A stretch of DNA of 64,000 nt, taken from NCBI RefSeq assembly GCF_000721605.1, contig NZ_JOIZ01000004.1, positions 186,001 through 250,000 on the forward strand, given 5' to 3'. Positions 7,943 to 15,625 of this stretch are shown piece by piece (the first letter of the stretch is position 1; every line of letters starts with the position of its first letter). Made by a program: the position numbers and the translations under genes. A model generated the notes under the pieces. It worked only from the letters and a program-made list of their open reading frames with translations, made no database searches and was not told where the DNA came from. This DNA is from Streptomyces sp. NRRL S-37 (lineage in GTDB: Bacteria; Actinomycetota; Actinomycetes; Streptomycetales; Streptomycetaceae).

Positions 7943-9688
7943 GTGAACGACCGATACGACGCGGGATACGGGGCCGACGGGGGCGGCGCCCCGTACGAGC
8001 TCGTCGGCTACGACGAGTACGGCCGGCCTGTCTACCGCCAGGCCACGGACCAGCAGAACCAGCAGTACGACGGTTACCCGCAGCAGGGCTACGGCTACGA
8101 CCCGTACCACACGGGCGGACACCAGCAGCCCTCGTACGACCCTTACGGGACCGGGACCGGGACCGGGACCGGGGCCGGGACCGGTGCCCCGCAGCAGCCG
8201 CAGGCGCCGTCCTACGACTCCTACGACCCCTACGGCGCCCAGCCGGGCGGCCAGGGCGGCCGGAGCGCCCCGTACGACCCCTACGGCCAGACTGCGCAGT
8301 CCACGCAGTCCGCGCACACCGGGCAGCAGCCCCGCGTCACCGAGCAGACCGCGCACATCCCGCAGCAGCCCGGCCCGGCCGACGAGGAGCAGGGCCCCGA
8401 CGAGCCCGCACCGGAGTACCGCACCGAGCAGTTCGCCTTCGTCGAGGAGCCCGACGGGGACTCCGAGGACGTCATCGACTGGATGAAGTTCACGGAGAAC
8501 CGCACCGAGCGCCGGGAGGAGGCCAAGCGCCGCGCCCGCAGCCGGATCATCGCCCTCGTCGTGGTGTTCGCCCTGGTCGCGGCCGGCGGCGTCGGCTACC
8601 TCTGGTACGCCGGGAAGCTGCCGGGCCTGTCCGACTCCGGTCCCGGCACGGGCACCACGACGGCCGCGGGCGCGCAGAAGCGGGACGTCATCGTCGTCCA
8701 CCTGCACGACACCACCAACGGCGGCACCGCCACCGCCCTGCTCGTCGACAACACCACCACCGAGCAGGGCACCACCGTCCTGCTGCCCAACTCCCTCACC
8801 CTGACCGCCGACGACGGCGCCACCACCACGCTCGCCAAGTCGGTCGAGGACGACGGCTCCGAGGGCACCAGGACCGCCCTCGACACCGTCCTCGGCACCG
8901 ACATCGAGGGCACCTGGCGGCTGGACACCCCCTTCCTGCTCACCCTCGTCGACCTCGTCGGCAACATCGAGGTCGACACCGACACCGACGTGCCCGACCC
9001 GGACGCCGAGAAGAAGGGCGAGGCGCCCCTGGTCAAGAAGGGCAAGGACCAGACCCTCAGCGGCAAGATGGCCGTCGCCTACGCCACCCACCGTGGCTCC
9101 GGCGAGTCCCAGAACGCCCAGCTGGAGCGGTTCGGGCAGGTCCTGCACGGCGTCCTGCGCAAGATGACCTCCGACCCGGACGCCGCCACGGTCACCGTCC
9201 AGACCCTCGGGCAGATCATCGAGCCGCCGCTCACCGACAAGGACCTCGGCTCCTTCCTCGCCCGGCTCTCCGACCGCGCCAAGGGCGGCGACCACAAGAC
9301 CGCCGTGCTGCCCGTGCAGGACGACGGCACGCTCACCGCCCAGGCGAGCGACAGCGTCGTCAAGGACGTCCTCGGCGGCACCGCCAAGAGCCCCGACAAG
9401 AACGCCGCCGTCAGCGTCTCCGTGCGCAACGCCACCGGGACGAAGGACAACACCGAGAAGGCCCGCGTGGTGCTCCTCAACGGCGGCTTCACCTTCCGGG
9501 ACGCGGGCACCGCCGGCGCCGCCGAGACCACCTCGAAGGTCGTCTACGCCGACGCCGCCGAGAAGGAGAACGCCACCGAGGTCGCCAAGACCCTGGGACT
9601 GCCCGCCGGCTCCGTCACCAAGGGCGAGGTCTCCGCCAACGCCCGCGTCTCGGTCGTCCTCGGCCAGGACTACGACCCCGGCTCGTAG
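7943..9688 (+). CDS. LytR-CpsA-Psr (LCP) family protein, catalytically degenerate
   Basis: A 581-aa membrane protein. Residues 1-195 are a Tyr/Gln/Gly-rich cytoplasmic tail with a GTGTGTGAGTG run from (GGGACC)n repeats at about 8147-8184. One transmembrane helix (IIALVVVFALVAAGGVGYLW) follows, then an LCP-like domain and a C-terminal LytR_C domain (VSVRNATGT to SVVLGQDY). LCP enzymes transfer glycopolymers to peptidoglycan and normally carry an SIPRD-type motif; here the matching place reads LLPNS, so the PRD arginine/aspartate pair seems lost. GTG 7943 is preceded by a GAGAGGGG ribosome site. It may have a scaffold role rather than transferase activity. Confidence 0.88.
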   Translation: MNDRYDAGYGADGGGAPYELVGYDEYGRPVYRQATDQQNQQYDGYPQQGYGYDPYHTGGHQQPSYDPYGTGTGTGTGAGTGAPQQPQAPSYDSYDPYGAQPGGQGGRSAPYDPYGQTAQSTQSAHTGQQPRVTEQTAHIPQQPGPADEEQGPDEPAPEYRTEQFAFVEEPDGDSEDVIDWMKFTENRTERREEAKRRARSRIIALVVVFALVAAGGVGYLWYAGKLPGLSDSGPGTGTTTAAGAQKRDVIVVHLHDTTNGGTATALLVDNTTTEQGTTVLLPNSLTLTADDGATTTLAKSVEDDGSEGTRTALDTVLGTDIEGTWRLDTPFLLTLVDLVGNIEVDTDTDVPDPDAEKKGEAPLVKKGKDQTLSGKMAVAYATHRGSGESQNAQLERFGQVLHGVLRKMTSDPDAATVTVQTLGQIIEPPLTDKDLGSFLARLSDRAKGGDHKTAVLPVQDDGTLTAQASDSVVKDVLGGTAKSPDKNAAVSVSVRNATGTKDNTEKARVVLLNGGFTFRDAGTAGAAETTSKVVYADAAEKENATEVAKTLGLPAGSVTKGEVSANARVSVVLGQDYDPGS

Positions 9689-9696
9689 CGCGCTCC

Positions 9697-9730
9697 GGGC
9701 GCACCCTCCGTAATTACGGAGGGTGCGCCC
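9697..9730. terminator. Perfect 34-bp palindrome after the LCP gene
   Basis: GGGCGCACCCTCCGT and ACGGAGGGTGCGCCC are exact reverse complements separated by AATT. It begins eight bases after the LCP stop codon. There is no T run, as is common for actinobacterial terminators. Confidence 0.8.
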
Positions 9731-9782
9731 GGCGGTCCGTGAGACCCTTGACAGCAAGTGTCCACCGACCGAAAGCCTCGCA

Positions 9783-10226
9783 GTGACCGCAACCGACCGT
9801 TCCCTCGAGCTCGTCACCACCGCCGCACAGGCGGCCGCCGACAAGCTCGCGCACGACATCGTCGCCTACGACGTCAGTGACGTGCTGTCCATCACCGACG
9901 CCTTCCTGCTGGCCTCCGCGCCCAACGACCGCCAGGTCAAGTCCATCGTCGACGAGATCGAGGAGCGGCTCAGCAAGGAGCTCGGCGCCAAGCCGGTCCG
10001 CCGCGAGGGCGACCGCGAGGCCCGCTGGGTGCTCCTCGACTACGTCGACATCGTCATCCACGTCCAGCACAGCGAGGAGCGCGTCTTCTACGCCCTGGAG
10101 CGGCTGTGGAAGGACTGCCCCGAGCTGGAGCTGCCCGAGGACGCCAAGGCCACCCGCGGCAAGGCCGCCGAGCACGCCAGGCTCCAGGAGGCCGAGGAGG
10201 CCGCGCAGCCCGGCGGTGAGTGGTGA
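9783..10226 (+). CDS. rsfS: Ribosome silencing factor (RsfS/Iojap family)
   Basis: Binds uL14 on the large ribosomal subunit and blocks subunit joining during starvation (family knowledge). The 147-aa protein has the complete Iojap domain: residues 1-110 include the conserved DVSDVLSITDAFLLASA, GDREARWVLLDYVDIVIHV and ERVFYALERLWKD blocks. A charged Ala/Glu-rich tail of about 35 residues follows. GTG 9783 gives the typical start MTATDRSLEL; a purine-rich GAAAG is the only upstream ribosome site. Its stop overlaps the start of the phosphatase gene by four bases (GTGA), indicating translational coupling. Confidence 0.93.
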   Translation: MTATDRSLELVTTAAQAAADKLAHDIVAYDVSDVLSITDAFLLASAPNDRQVKSIVDEIEERLSKELGAKPVRREGDREARWVLLDYVDIVIHVQHSEERVFYALERLWKDCPELELPEDAKATRGKAAEHARLQEAEEAAQPGGEW

Positions 10227-10891
10227 GCGCCACCGGTGAGGTGGGCGGGTCCGCCCGCCGGGGCCGCCGCATCATCCTGTGGCGGCACGGCCAGACGTCC
10301 TGGAACGTGGCGCGCCGATTCCAGGGCTCCACGGACGTGGACCTCACCGAGACCGGCGTCGCCCAGGCCCGCCGGTCCGCCCGCCTCCTCGCGGGGCTCA
10401 AGCCCGACGCGATCGTCGCCTCCGACCTGAAGCGGGCCGCGGCCACCGCCGCCGAGCTCGCCGCGCTCACCGGCCTGGAGGTCACCCTCGACGAGGCCCT
10501 GCGGGAGACCTACGCCGGCGTCTGGCAGGGCCTGACGCACGACGAGATCATCGCCAGGTACGGCGACGAGTACACCGCGTGGAAGCGCGGTGAGCCGGTC
10601 CGCCGGGGCGGGGGCGAACTGGAGACCGAGGTCGCCGACCGCGCCGCCCCCGTGGTGCTGCGGCACGTCGAGAAGCTCCCGCAGGACGGCACGCTCGTCG
10701 TGGTCAGCCACGGCGGCACCATCCGCACCACCATCGGCCGGCTGCTCGGACTCGACCCGCACAACTGGGAGAGCCTGGGCGGTCTCACCAACTGCTGCTG
10801 GTCCGTCCTCGGCGAGGGCGCCCGCGGCTGGCGGCTGCTCGAGCACAACGCCGGCACCCTGCCGGAACCGGTGCTCGGCGACGACGACTGA
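10223..10891 (+). CDS. Histidine phosphatase (phosphoglycerate mutase-like) family protein
   Basis: A 222-aa member of the branch-1 histidine phosphatase superfamily. The phosphate-binding motif RHGQTSWN near residue 20 holds the nucleophilic histidine, and VVSHGGTIRT near residue 170 supplies the second histidine. The conserved E in ETYAGVWQG also matches the family. The substrate cannot be told from sequence; such enzymes range from phosphoglycerate mutases to small-molecule phosphatases. The GTG at 10223 overlaps the rsfS stop by four bases, so the two genes are translated in series. The three-gene nadD/rsfS/phosphatase neighbourhood is common in actinobacteria. Confidence 0.9.
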   Translation: MSATGEVGGSARRGRRIILWRHGQTSWNVARRFQGSTDVDLTETGVAQARRSARLLAGLKPDAIVASDLKRAAATAAELAALTGLEVTLDEALRETYAGVWQGLTHDEIIARYGDEYTAWKRGEPVRRGGGELETEVADRAAPVVLRHVEKLPQDGTLVVVSHGGTIRTTIGRLLGLDPHNWESLGGLTNCCWSVLGEGARGWRLLEHNAGTLPEPVLGDDD

Positions 10892-11022
10892 GAGTGCTTC
10901 GATCCGGCCCCGGGACGTCCCGGGACCCGGATTTCACTTTCCGGCAGGTCACAGGCTAGAGTTCTTCTTGTTCGCCCCGCCGAGCGGGAGGAACACCAGG
11001 AAGCCGCGTCACGCGGCGGCCA

Positions 11023-11095
11023 GGGGCTATAGCTCAGTTGGTAGAGCGCCTGCATGGCATGCAGGAGGTCAGGAGTTCAATTCTCCTTAGCTCCA
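11023..11095 (+). tRNA. tRNA-Ala (anticodon GGC), copy 1
   Basis: Folds as a complete 73-nt cloverleaf without encoded CCA. The acceptor arms are GGGGCTA and TAGCTCC (one G-U pair), the D arm holds GCTCAGTTGGTAGAGC, and the anticodon stem CCTGC/GCAGG encloses loop ATGGCAT with anticodon GGC, reading GCC alanine codons. The T arm is AGGAG-TTCAATT-CTCCT. The sequence is identical to the gene at 11825-11897. Confidence 0.97.
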
Positions 11096-11102
11096 CATGA
11101 CG

Positions 11103-11137
11103 AAGATCCCGTCCCTCTCGAGGGGACGGGATCTTTT
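11103..11137 (+). terminator. Intrinsic terminator after tRNA-Ala copy 1
   Basis: Thirteen-base-pair stem AAGATCCCGTCCC (11103-11115) with GGGACGGGATCTT (11123-11135), a 7-nt loop, and a short run of Ts. It starts eight bases after the tRNA. Confidence 0.88.
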
Positions 11138-11296
11138 GTTGTCCGCCGTTGAGCAGGACGGCTCTCGGGGGCGTATACCCCTGTGAGGCGCCGAGCCGTG
11201 TCCTGACCGGTACCCCGGCGTCGCTGACCGTGTCGGCCCGGTCGTGGCAGAATCAAACGGCCGGAAGGGGGCGCGGCCCGACGGGAGGGAGTTGTG

Positions 11297-11470
11297 ATGC
11301 CTGCGAGCATCCTCGAGGAGGTCGACCACCTCCTCGGAGCGGTGTCGACGCGACGGACCTCTACCCGCCTCAGCTGCCCTTCCTGCGGCTCCGCGCACGT
11401 CGCCCAGGTGCTCGGCGACAACGGCGGGATCTCCTACGTGTGCACGGCCTGCGGCCACAGCTGGAGCTGA
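11297..11470 (+). CDS. Small zinc-ribbon protein (57 aa)
   Basis: A 57-residue protein, MPASILEEVDHLLGAVSTRR at the start, followed by a zinc ribbon formed by SCPSCGS and VCTACGHSWS (two CxxC pairs about 27 residues apart). This resembles small nucleic-acid or protein-binding zinc ribbons; no specific role is known to me. GGGAGG at 11283-11288 is a good ribosome site for either GTG 11294 or ATG 11297. Three bases separate its stop from the next gene, which also encodes a Cys-rich protein, so they form a two-gene operon between two tRNA-Ala genes. Confidence 0.8.
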   Translation: MPASILEEVDHLLGAVSTRRTSTRLSCPSCGSAHVAQVLGDNGGISYVCTACGHSWS

Positions 11471-11473
11471 CCG

Positions 11474-11707
11474 ATGGGTGCACACAGGCGGAAGTGCGAC
11501 TGGTGCGGCAGCGGGACGCCGATCGTCCGGGACATGGAGCCGCTCAACCCCGACTACCAGTACTGGTGCGAGGAATGCGCGCGGGCGCTGATCATAAAAG
11601 GCGACCCCATCGAGACGTACCGCGAACTCGAGGGGGAGCCGATCTACGGCCGGCTGCTGGAGGAGCACTGCACGCTCAAGCGCTTCTATTCGTTCGTGAC
11701 CGCGTGA
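11474..11707 (+). CDS. Small cysteine-rich (treble-clef-like) protein
   Basis: A 77-aa protein with two CxxC knuckles, KCDWCGSG at residues 7-14 and WCEECARAL at about 31-39, arranged like a treble-clef or zinc-ribbon fold. The C-terminal half (IETYRELEGEPIYGRLLEEH) is predicted helical. No family name is recalled. It starts three bases after the stop of the 57-aa zinc-ribbon gene and has no strong ribosome site of its own, suggesting translational coupling. Confidence 0.8.
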   Translation: MGAHRRKCDWCGSGTPIVRDMEPLNPDYQYWCEECARALIIKGDPIETYRELEGEPIYGRLLEEHCTLKRFYSFVTA

Positions 11708-11755
11708 CCCCCGGCAGGGGAAATTCGGGACATAGGCGAGCGAAGCGAAACCGAT

Positions 11756-11786
11756 TTGGTGTTGGCCCGGGTCGACCGTGTAAAGT
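11756..11786 (+). promoter_or_regulatory. Candidate promoter of tRNA-Ala copy 2
   Basis: TTGGTG at 11756-11761 and TAAAGT at 11781-11786 are separated by 19 bp and lie about 40 bp before the second tRNA gene, matching a housekeeping sigma-factor promoter with a long spacer. Confidence 0.45.
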
Positions 11787-11824
11787 TGGCGTCGCCGCCG
11801 GGGAAACCGGGCGGATCGATGCAA

Positions 11825-11897
11825 GGGGCTATAGCTCAGTTGGTAGAGCGCCTGCATGGCATGCAGGAGGTCAGGAGTTCAATTCTCCTTAGCTCCA
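11825..11897 (+). tRNA. tRNA-Ala (anticodon GGC), copy 2
   Basis: Exact duplicate of the gene at 11023-11095 over all 73 nt and two bases beyond, with the same acceptor, D, anticodon (GGC) and T arms. Flanking sequence differs, including promoter and terminator, so it is a separately transcribed gene. Confidence 0.97.
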
Positions 11898-11904
11898 CAG
11901 AAGT

Positions 11905-11940
11905 CGAGGGCGGATCATCCGAACGGATGGTCCGCCCTCG
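11905..11940. terminator. Terminator hairpin after tRNA-Ala copy 2
   Basis: CGAGGGCGGATCATCC pairs with GGATGGTCCGCCCTCG across a GAAC loop: 16 pairs including one T-G wobble. It lies between the tRNA and the end of the convergent NuoF-like gene. No T run follows. Confidence 0.8.
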
Positions 11941-12058
11941 CTGGTTGTCCGGGACCTCGCTGTCCGTTCCGGTCCTCGCCGGTTGTTCCGGTCCTTGCTG
12001 TGCCTGTCCCGGTCGTCCCGGACCGCCGTGGCGGCCCGGGACCCGTATCGGACCCGTC

Positions 12059-13669
12059 TCAGCGGCCCAGGGCGCGCCGGCCGCGCCCCTGCGAGAGCAC
12101 CGGCAGATTGCGGGACGGCGCCTTCGCCTGGGGCGACTCGTCCTCGATGCGCAGGGCCAGCGCCGGGCAGCGGCGCACCGCCCGCAGCGCCTTCGCCTCC
12201 GCGAAACGCGGCACCTGCGCCTGAGCCACCGTCGGGAAGCCGTCCGCGCCGAGCTGGAACACCTCCGGGAGGATGTCCGCGCACAGGCCGTGGCCCCGGC
12301 ACAGCGTCCAGTCGACGTAGATCTTCTGGCGGCTGGGCCCGTTCTCCTCGCCTCCGCCGCCCGGGATGCCCGTAGGGGCCCTGCCCCCCTCGAAGAGCGG
12401 CAGGACGCCCGCCACGGGCCGTCCGCAGCCGTTGCCGAGGACATGCGCGGCGAGGTCGTCGGTGAACGCCTTGAGGGTCGACTCCAGGAACATCGCGGAG
12501 CCGTCCGGGTGCGAACACGCCCCGCGCCGCTTCACGTTCTTGGCGACCTGCTTGACCGCCTCCAGGGCGGCCGGACCGCCGCCGTTGAGAATGTCCTCCA
12601 AGCCGCGCGCGGCGGCCGGCAGCCCCAGATAGCAGGGACCGCACTGGCCGGCGCTCTCCTCCGCCAGCCACTTCGCCACCATCAGCGACTCGCCCAGCGG
12701 GCAGGTGTCCTGACTGATCGGCAGGATCGCCCCGGCGCCGAGCGCACCGCCCACGGCGTCCAGGGAGTTGCGGGAGACGATCGCCTCGTTGACGGTCGCC
12801 GCGTCGATCCACTTGCCGTGGTAGCCGCCCGTCAGCACCCCCTGCGGCACCGGGGGAGCCCCGGCGAGCTGGAGGATGTAGCGCAGCGGCACACCCGTCG
12901 GCGCCTCGATCACCATCGGGCGGGCCACCGCCCCCGACACCGTGAGCATCACGGTGCCCGGCTCGTCGTACAGGCCGGTGTTGCCGTAGCGCTCCGGGCC
13001 GATGCGGGCGGCGATGGCGAGCTGGGCGAAGGTCTCGGCGTTGGACAGCAGCGTGGGCGCGCCGCCGACGCCGTTCTTCGAGGCGCTGGTCTTGCGGCCC
13101 GGCGGGATCGCCGGACCGCCGTCGATCGAGCGGATCAGGGAGGCCGCCGCGCCCGTGACCATGCGGACCGGGTTGCGCTGCACACGGGCGCGCAGCGCGG
13201 AGCGGCGGCTGTTGTTCAGGCCGCGTTCGGCGAGCGCGGCCTCCATGGAGCGCTGGGTGGACTCCCGGGTGACCCCCACCACGAGCGTGCGGGCACCCAT
13301 GGCCTCGGCGCACAGCAGCGCGCCGTCCAGGATGAGATGAGGGGCACGGTTGATCAGCACCGTGTCCTTGCGGCAGGCCGGCTCGTCCTCGCTGCCGTTG
13401 ACGACGACGACCGGCCGCACACCGCGCTTGATCGCCGTCTCGGCGACCGAGCGCAGCTTCTTGTGGAAGGGGAACCCCGCGCCGCCGCGGCCCCTGAGGT
13501 TGATGCGTTCGGCGAGCTGCGCGAGCTGCTCACCGCCCAGCGGCTCGAGCGGCCCGTGCACCTTGAGGTGCATGGGCAGATCGAGCCGGTCCACAAGGTC
13601 GAAGCCCGACGTGAGCTGGGGAAGTCCGACCACGCGGACTTCGGGTACGTCGGGCAGGGCCTCGTTCAC
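12059..13669 (-). CDS. NuoF-like flavoprotein fused to a C-terminal ferredoxin
   Basis: A 536-aa redox protein. Residues 60-68 (GRGGAGFPF) and NGSEDEPACRKD are the FMN/NADH-binding motifs of complex I subunit NuoF; an SLBB-like region follows (about 250-300). The NuoF iron-sulfur segment reads ESAGQCGPC (338-346) plus C385; complex I has a cysteine where this has A340, so one expected cluster ligand is missing. Residues 449-510 add a separate ferredoxin with C457-x5-C463 and C501-P, the pattern of [3Fe-4S] P450-type ferredoxins. It probably moves electrons from NAD(P)H through flavin to the ferredoxin. The ferric-reductase-like gene lies 184 bp upstream on the same strand and may be its membrane partner. 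Confidence 0.88.
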   Translation of the reverse strand: MNEALPDVPEVRVVGLPQLTSGFDLVDRLDLPMHLKVHGPLEPLGGEQLAQLAERINLRGRGGAGFPFHKKLRSVAETAIKRGVRPVVVVNGSEDEPACRKDTVLINRAPHLILDGALLCAEAMGARTLVVGVTRESTQRSMEAALAERGLNNSRRSALRARVQRNPVRMVTGAAASLIRSIDGGPAIPPGRKTSASKNGVGGAPTLLSNAETFAQLAIAARIGPERYGNTGLYDEPGTVMLTVSGAVARPMVIEAPTGVPLRYILQLAGAPPVPQGVLTGGYHGKWIDAATVNEAIVSRNSLDAVGGALGAGAILPISQDTCPLGESLMVAKWLAEESAGQCGPCYLGLPAAARGLEDILNGGGPAALEAVKQVAKNVKRRGACSHPDGSAMFLESTLKAFTDDLAAHVLGNGCGRPVAGVLPLFEGGRAPTGIPGGGGEENGPSRQKIYVDWTLCRGHGLCADILPEVFQLGADGFPTVAQAQVPRFAEAKALRAVRRCPALALRIEDESPQAKAPSRNLPVLSQGRGRRALGR

Positions 13670-13853
13670 CGGCGACCTCCGAGGATGCCCCCGGCTCCGG
13701 CCGGGAGAGGAATCGGGCTTCTGCGGGGCAGGGCGGAAAACGGGGTTTCACCCCGAGGACGGCGGACGGACCACGTGGCCGGGTGGCCCGGCCGCCGTGC
13801 GTCGTGAGAGCCAGGCACGCGCGACTCTTCCGTTGCTGTTGTTGGGGGAGGGT

Positions 13854-15143
13854 TCAATTGAAGCCTCCGGACGGCGTGTTCGGTGTGTTCCAGGGTTCGC
13901 CCGATCCCGGCGCGTCGAAGTCGTAGGACGACGACACGCCGGGGTTCGGTGCGGGGACGGGACCGCTGTTGTACGTGTCACTCGGGTTGTACGTGCTGGA
14001 GAGGCCGTTCGTCTCACCGGTGTCGTACACATCACGTGAACCGAACCCGGAAGCGGCCGGATTGTCATAGGCCGGGATGGTGTATCCGGTGTCCTGGAGC
14101 GGGTCGTACGCCGACGGCGGGGCCTCGCCGACCGGCGGCGGGGACGGGATCGGCCAGTTGCCCGAGGTGCTGGAGGGGCCGTCCACGCGCGGGATGGCCT
14201 CCGTGGGCTGCATGTCCAGCGGCAGTTCCATGCGGGAGGTCGCGTCGGTGAGGGGGGTCTGTCCAGCCGGCGGCCGGCCGGGGGCCGACACCGCGCGGTA
14301 GGCGGCCGCGAAGCCGTTCGCCGGTTCCGGCGCGGGCGCGGGCCCGGCGGTCTCGTACAGCGGGCGCCCGCCGCGCGGTCTCTCGCCCCGCCGGTCGCCG
14401 TCCCCGCGCGGACGTCCGTCGCCCCGCGCGGAGTCGCGCTCGCCGCCGTATCCCGGCAGGGCGGACCCGGCCGCCCGGGACCTGCTCTCCTCCAGCCGCT
14501 CCTCACGGCCGCGCTGCTGGTCGGCGGCGCCGAGCAGCGCGGTGAGACGGTCGGAGATCCTGCGCTTCACGCGGGGCGGGGAGGCGCGCACGGCGAGGGC
14601 CGCCATGACGCCGACCACGGACAGCCCGTAGAGGATCGTGAAGATCGGCTTCGCCGCTCGACCCGCGTAGAGCCCGTGCACCAGCGCGGCGCACCAGGCC
14701 GGGTAGGCCAGCATGTGCATCGCCCGCCAGCGGGCCGCGACCGGCGCCGGGGAGGCGAAGCGGTTGCGCAGCACACCGGTGATGCCGACGAAGATCATCA
14801 GCATCCCGGCGAGGGTGCCGAGCCCGATGAGGACCCCCCTGCCGGCGACGGCCTCGTCGTCGGTGAGGAGCAGTCCGAAGGGGATCACCGCGGCGATCCA
14901 GGTGGTGTGCTCCTGCAGCAGCTTGACGACGATGTGCACCAGCAGGAAGACGATCGAGGCGACCGCGGTCGTCCGGTGCACCGCCTGCGCCAGGATCCGC
15001 TGCCGGGGGCCGAGCAGGATGCGGTCCTGGGCGACGAGTCCCCAGATCACCGAGCAGCTCAGGGAGACCAGGGACAGCACGCCCGCACCGAAGCTGAGGA
15101 ACTCGACGAGCCAGTCGTCCGCCGTGCTGTCGTCCGGCCTCAC
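13854..15143 (-). CDS. Ferric-reductase-like multi-pass membrane protein
   Basis: A 429-aa protein. The first ~230 residues contain five to six hydrophobic helices, with histidines in AVHRTTAVASIVFLLVHIVV and MHMLAYPAWCAALVHGLYAG positioned like the heme ligands of ferric-reductase-type transmembrane domains. The last ~200 residues are disordered, rich in Pro, Ser, Gly, Tyr and Asp. GTG 15143 is chosen because GCCTCCCG (the complement of GGGAGGC) sits seven bases upstream; an open frame extends to 15299 but lacks that site and reads poorly. Heme binding and trans-membrane electron transfer are inferred. The neighbouring NuoF-like/ferredoxin gene could supply electrons. Confidence 0.85.
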   Translation of the reverse strand: MRPDDSTADDWLVEFLSFGAGVLSLVSLSCSVIWGLVAQDRILLGPRQRILAQAVHRTTAVASIVFLLVHIVVKLLQEHTTWIAAVIPFGLLLTDDEAVAGRGVLIGLGTLAGMLMIFVGITGVLRNRFASPAPVAARWRAMHMLAYPAWCAALVHGLYAGRAAKPIFTILYGLSVVGVMAALAVRASPPRVKRRISDRLTALLGAADQQRGREERLEESRSRAAGSALPGYGGERDSARGDGRPRGDGDRRGERPRGGRPLYETAGPAPAPEPANGFAAAYRAVSAPGRPPAGQTPLTDATSRMELPLDMQPTEAIPRVDGPSSTSGNWPIPSPPPVGEAPPSAYDPLQDTGYTIPAYDNPAASGFGSRDVYDTGETNGLSSTYNPSDTYNSGPVPAPNPGVSSSYDFDAPGSGEPWNTPNTPSGGFN

Positions 15144-15285
15144 GACCTGCCTCCCGGCGTCCCGGCGCGGAGCGGGCACGACGGAGCCGCAGCCGACCGG
15201 CCCCGAGCGGGGGGCGGGCTGCAGTCTGGACGAGGGTTCATGGGGCGACTCCGAAGGTTCGGTAAAGCGGTCCCGCTGCCGAACT

Positions 15286-15370
15286 CTAAGGGGCGTCATA
15301 CCGATGAGTACGAGGTTTGAGTTATTGCGCTGTTATCAAATGACGATGAGGCCGCTGTGATGCCCCTTAG
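15286..15370. promoter_or_regulatory. Widely spaced inverted repeat in the leuS/ferric-reductase divergent region
   Basis: CTAAGGGGCGTCA (15286-15298) and TGATGCCCCTTAG (15358-15370) are reverse complements at 12 of 13 positions, about 60 bp apart. They bracket an AT-richer stretch with likely promoters in both directions, so they may be operator half-sites. Confidence 0.5.
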
Positions 15371-15460
15371 CGGTCGTTACGCGAAGTAATCTTTGACCTC
15401 GGGTCAACGTGTCGCGGAAGCGCGTCGCGGCCGGATCGGCGGCTGCGGTACCCTGGCGCC

Positions 15461-15499
15461 ATGCGTGCCGTACGCCTTCTGCTTAGCGGGCCGCGCTGA
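15461..15499 (+). CDS. Putative leucine leader peptide of leuS
   Basis: A 12-codon frame, MRAVRLLLSGPR, with three consecutive leucine codons (CTT CTG CTT). CTT is rare in this GC-rich genome, which suits a ribosome-stalling sensor. TACCCT at 15449-15454 is six bases before the ATG, so the mRNA is probably leaderless and translated from its first nucleotide. A hairpin with a T run follows at 15545-15569 and leuS at 15626. I infer classical attenuation: low charged tRNA-Leu stalls the ribosome and lets transcription continue into leuS. Confidence 0.6.
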   Translation: MRAVRLLLSGPR

Positions 15500-15544
15500 T
15501 CAGTCCCGACCGCCGGTGACCGGCAGGCCGGAATCGGCGCGGCG

Positions 15545-15569
15545 TCCCCTCCTGTGCGAGGGGATTTTT
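15545..15569 (+). terminator. Attenuator hairpin before leuS
   Basis: TCCCCTC (15545-15551) pairs with GAGGGGA (15558-15564) over a 6-nt loop and is followed directly by TTTTT, one of the few T-run terminators in the window. It lies between the leader peptide and leuS. Confidence 0.75.
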
Positions 15570-15625
15570 CATTTCCGGGAAGTCCGCAGCAGCAGGCAGA
15601 GACGATCGATGGAGCATTGAGGATC

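Noticed and set aside
8148..8184. Frameshift from the (GGGACC)n run in the LCP gene
   Set aside because: The repeat is in units of six, so the frame stays open and the protein is continuous to the stop.
15300..15625. T-box riboswitch before leuS
   Set aside because: No recognisable T-box sequence or specifier-loop fold; the leader peptide with Leu codons fits better.
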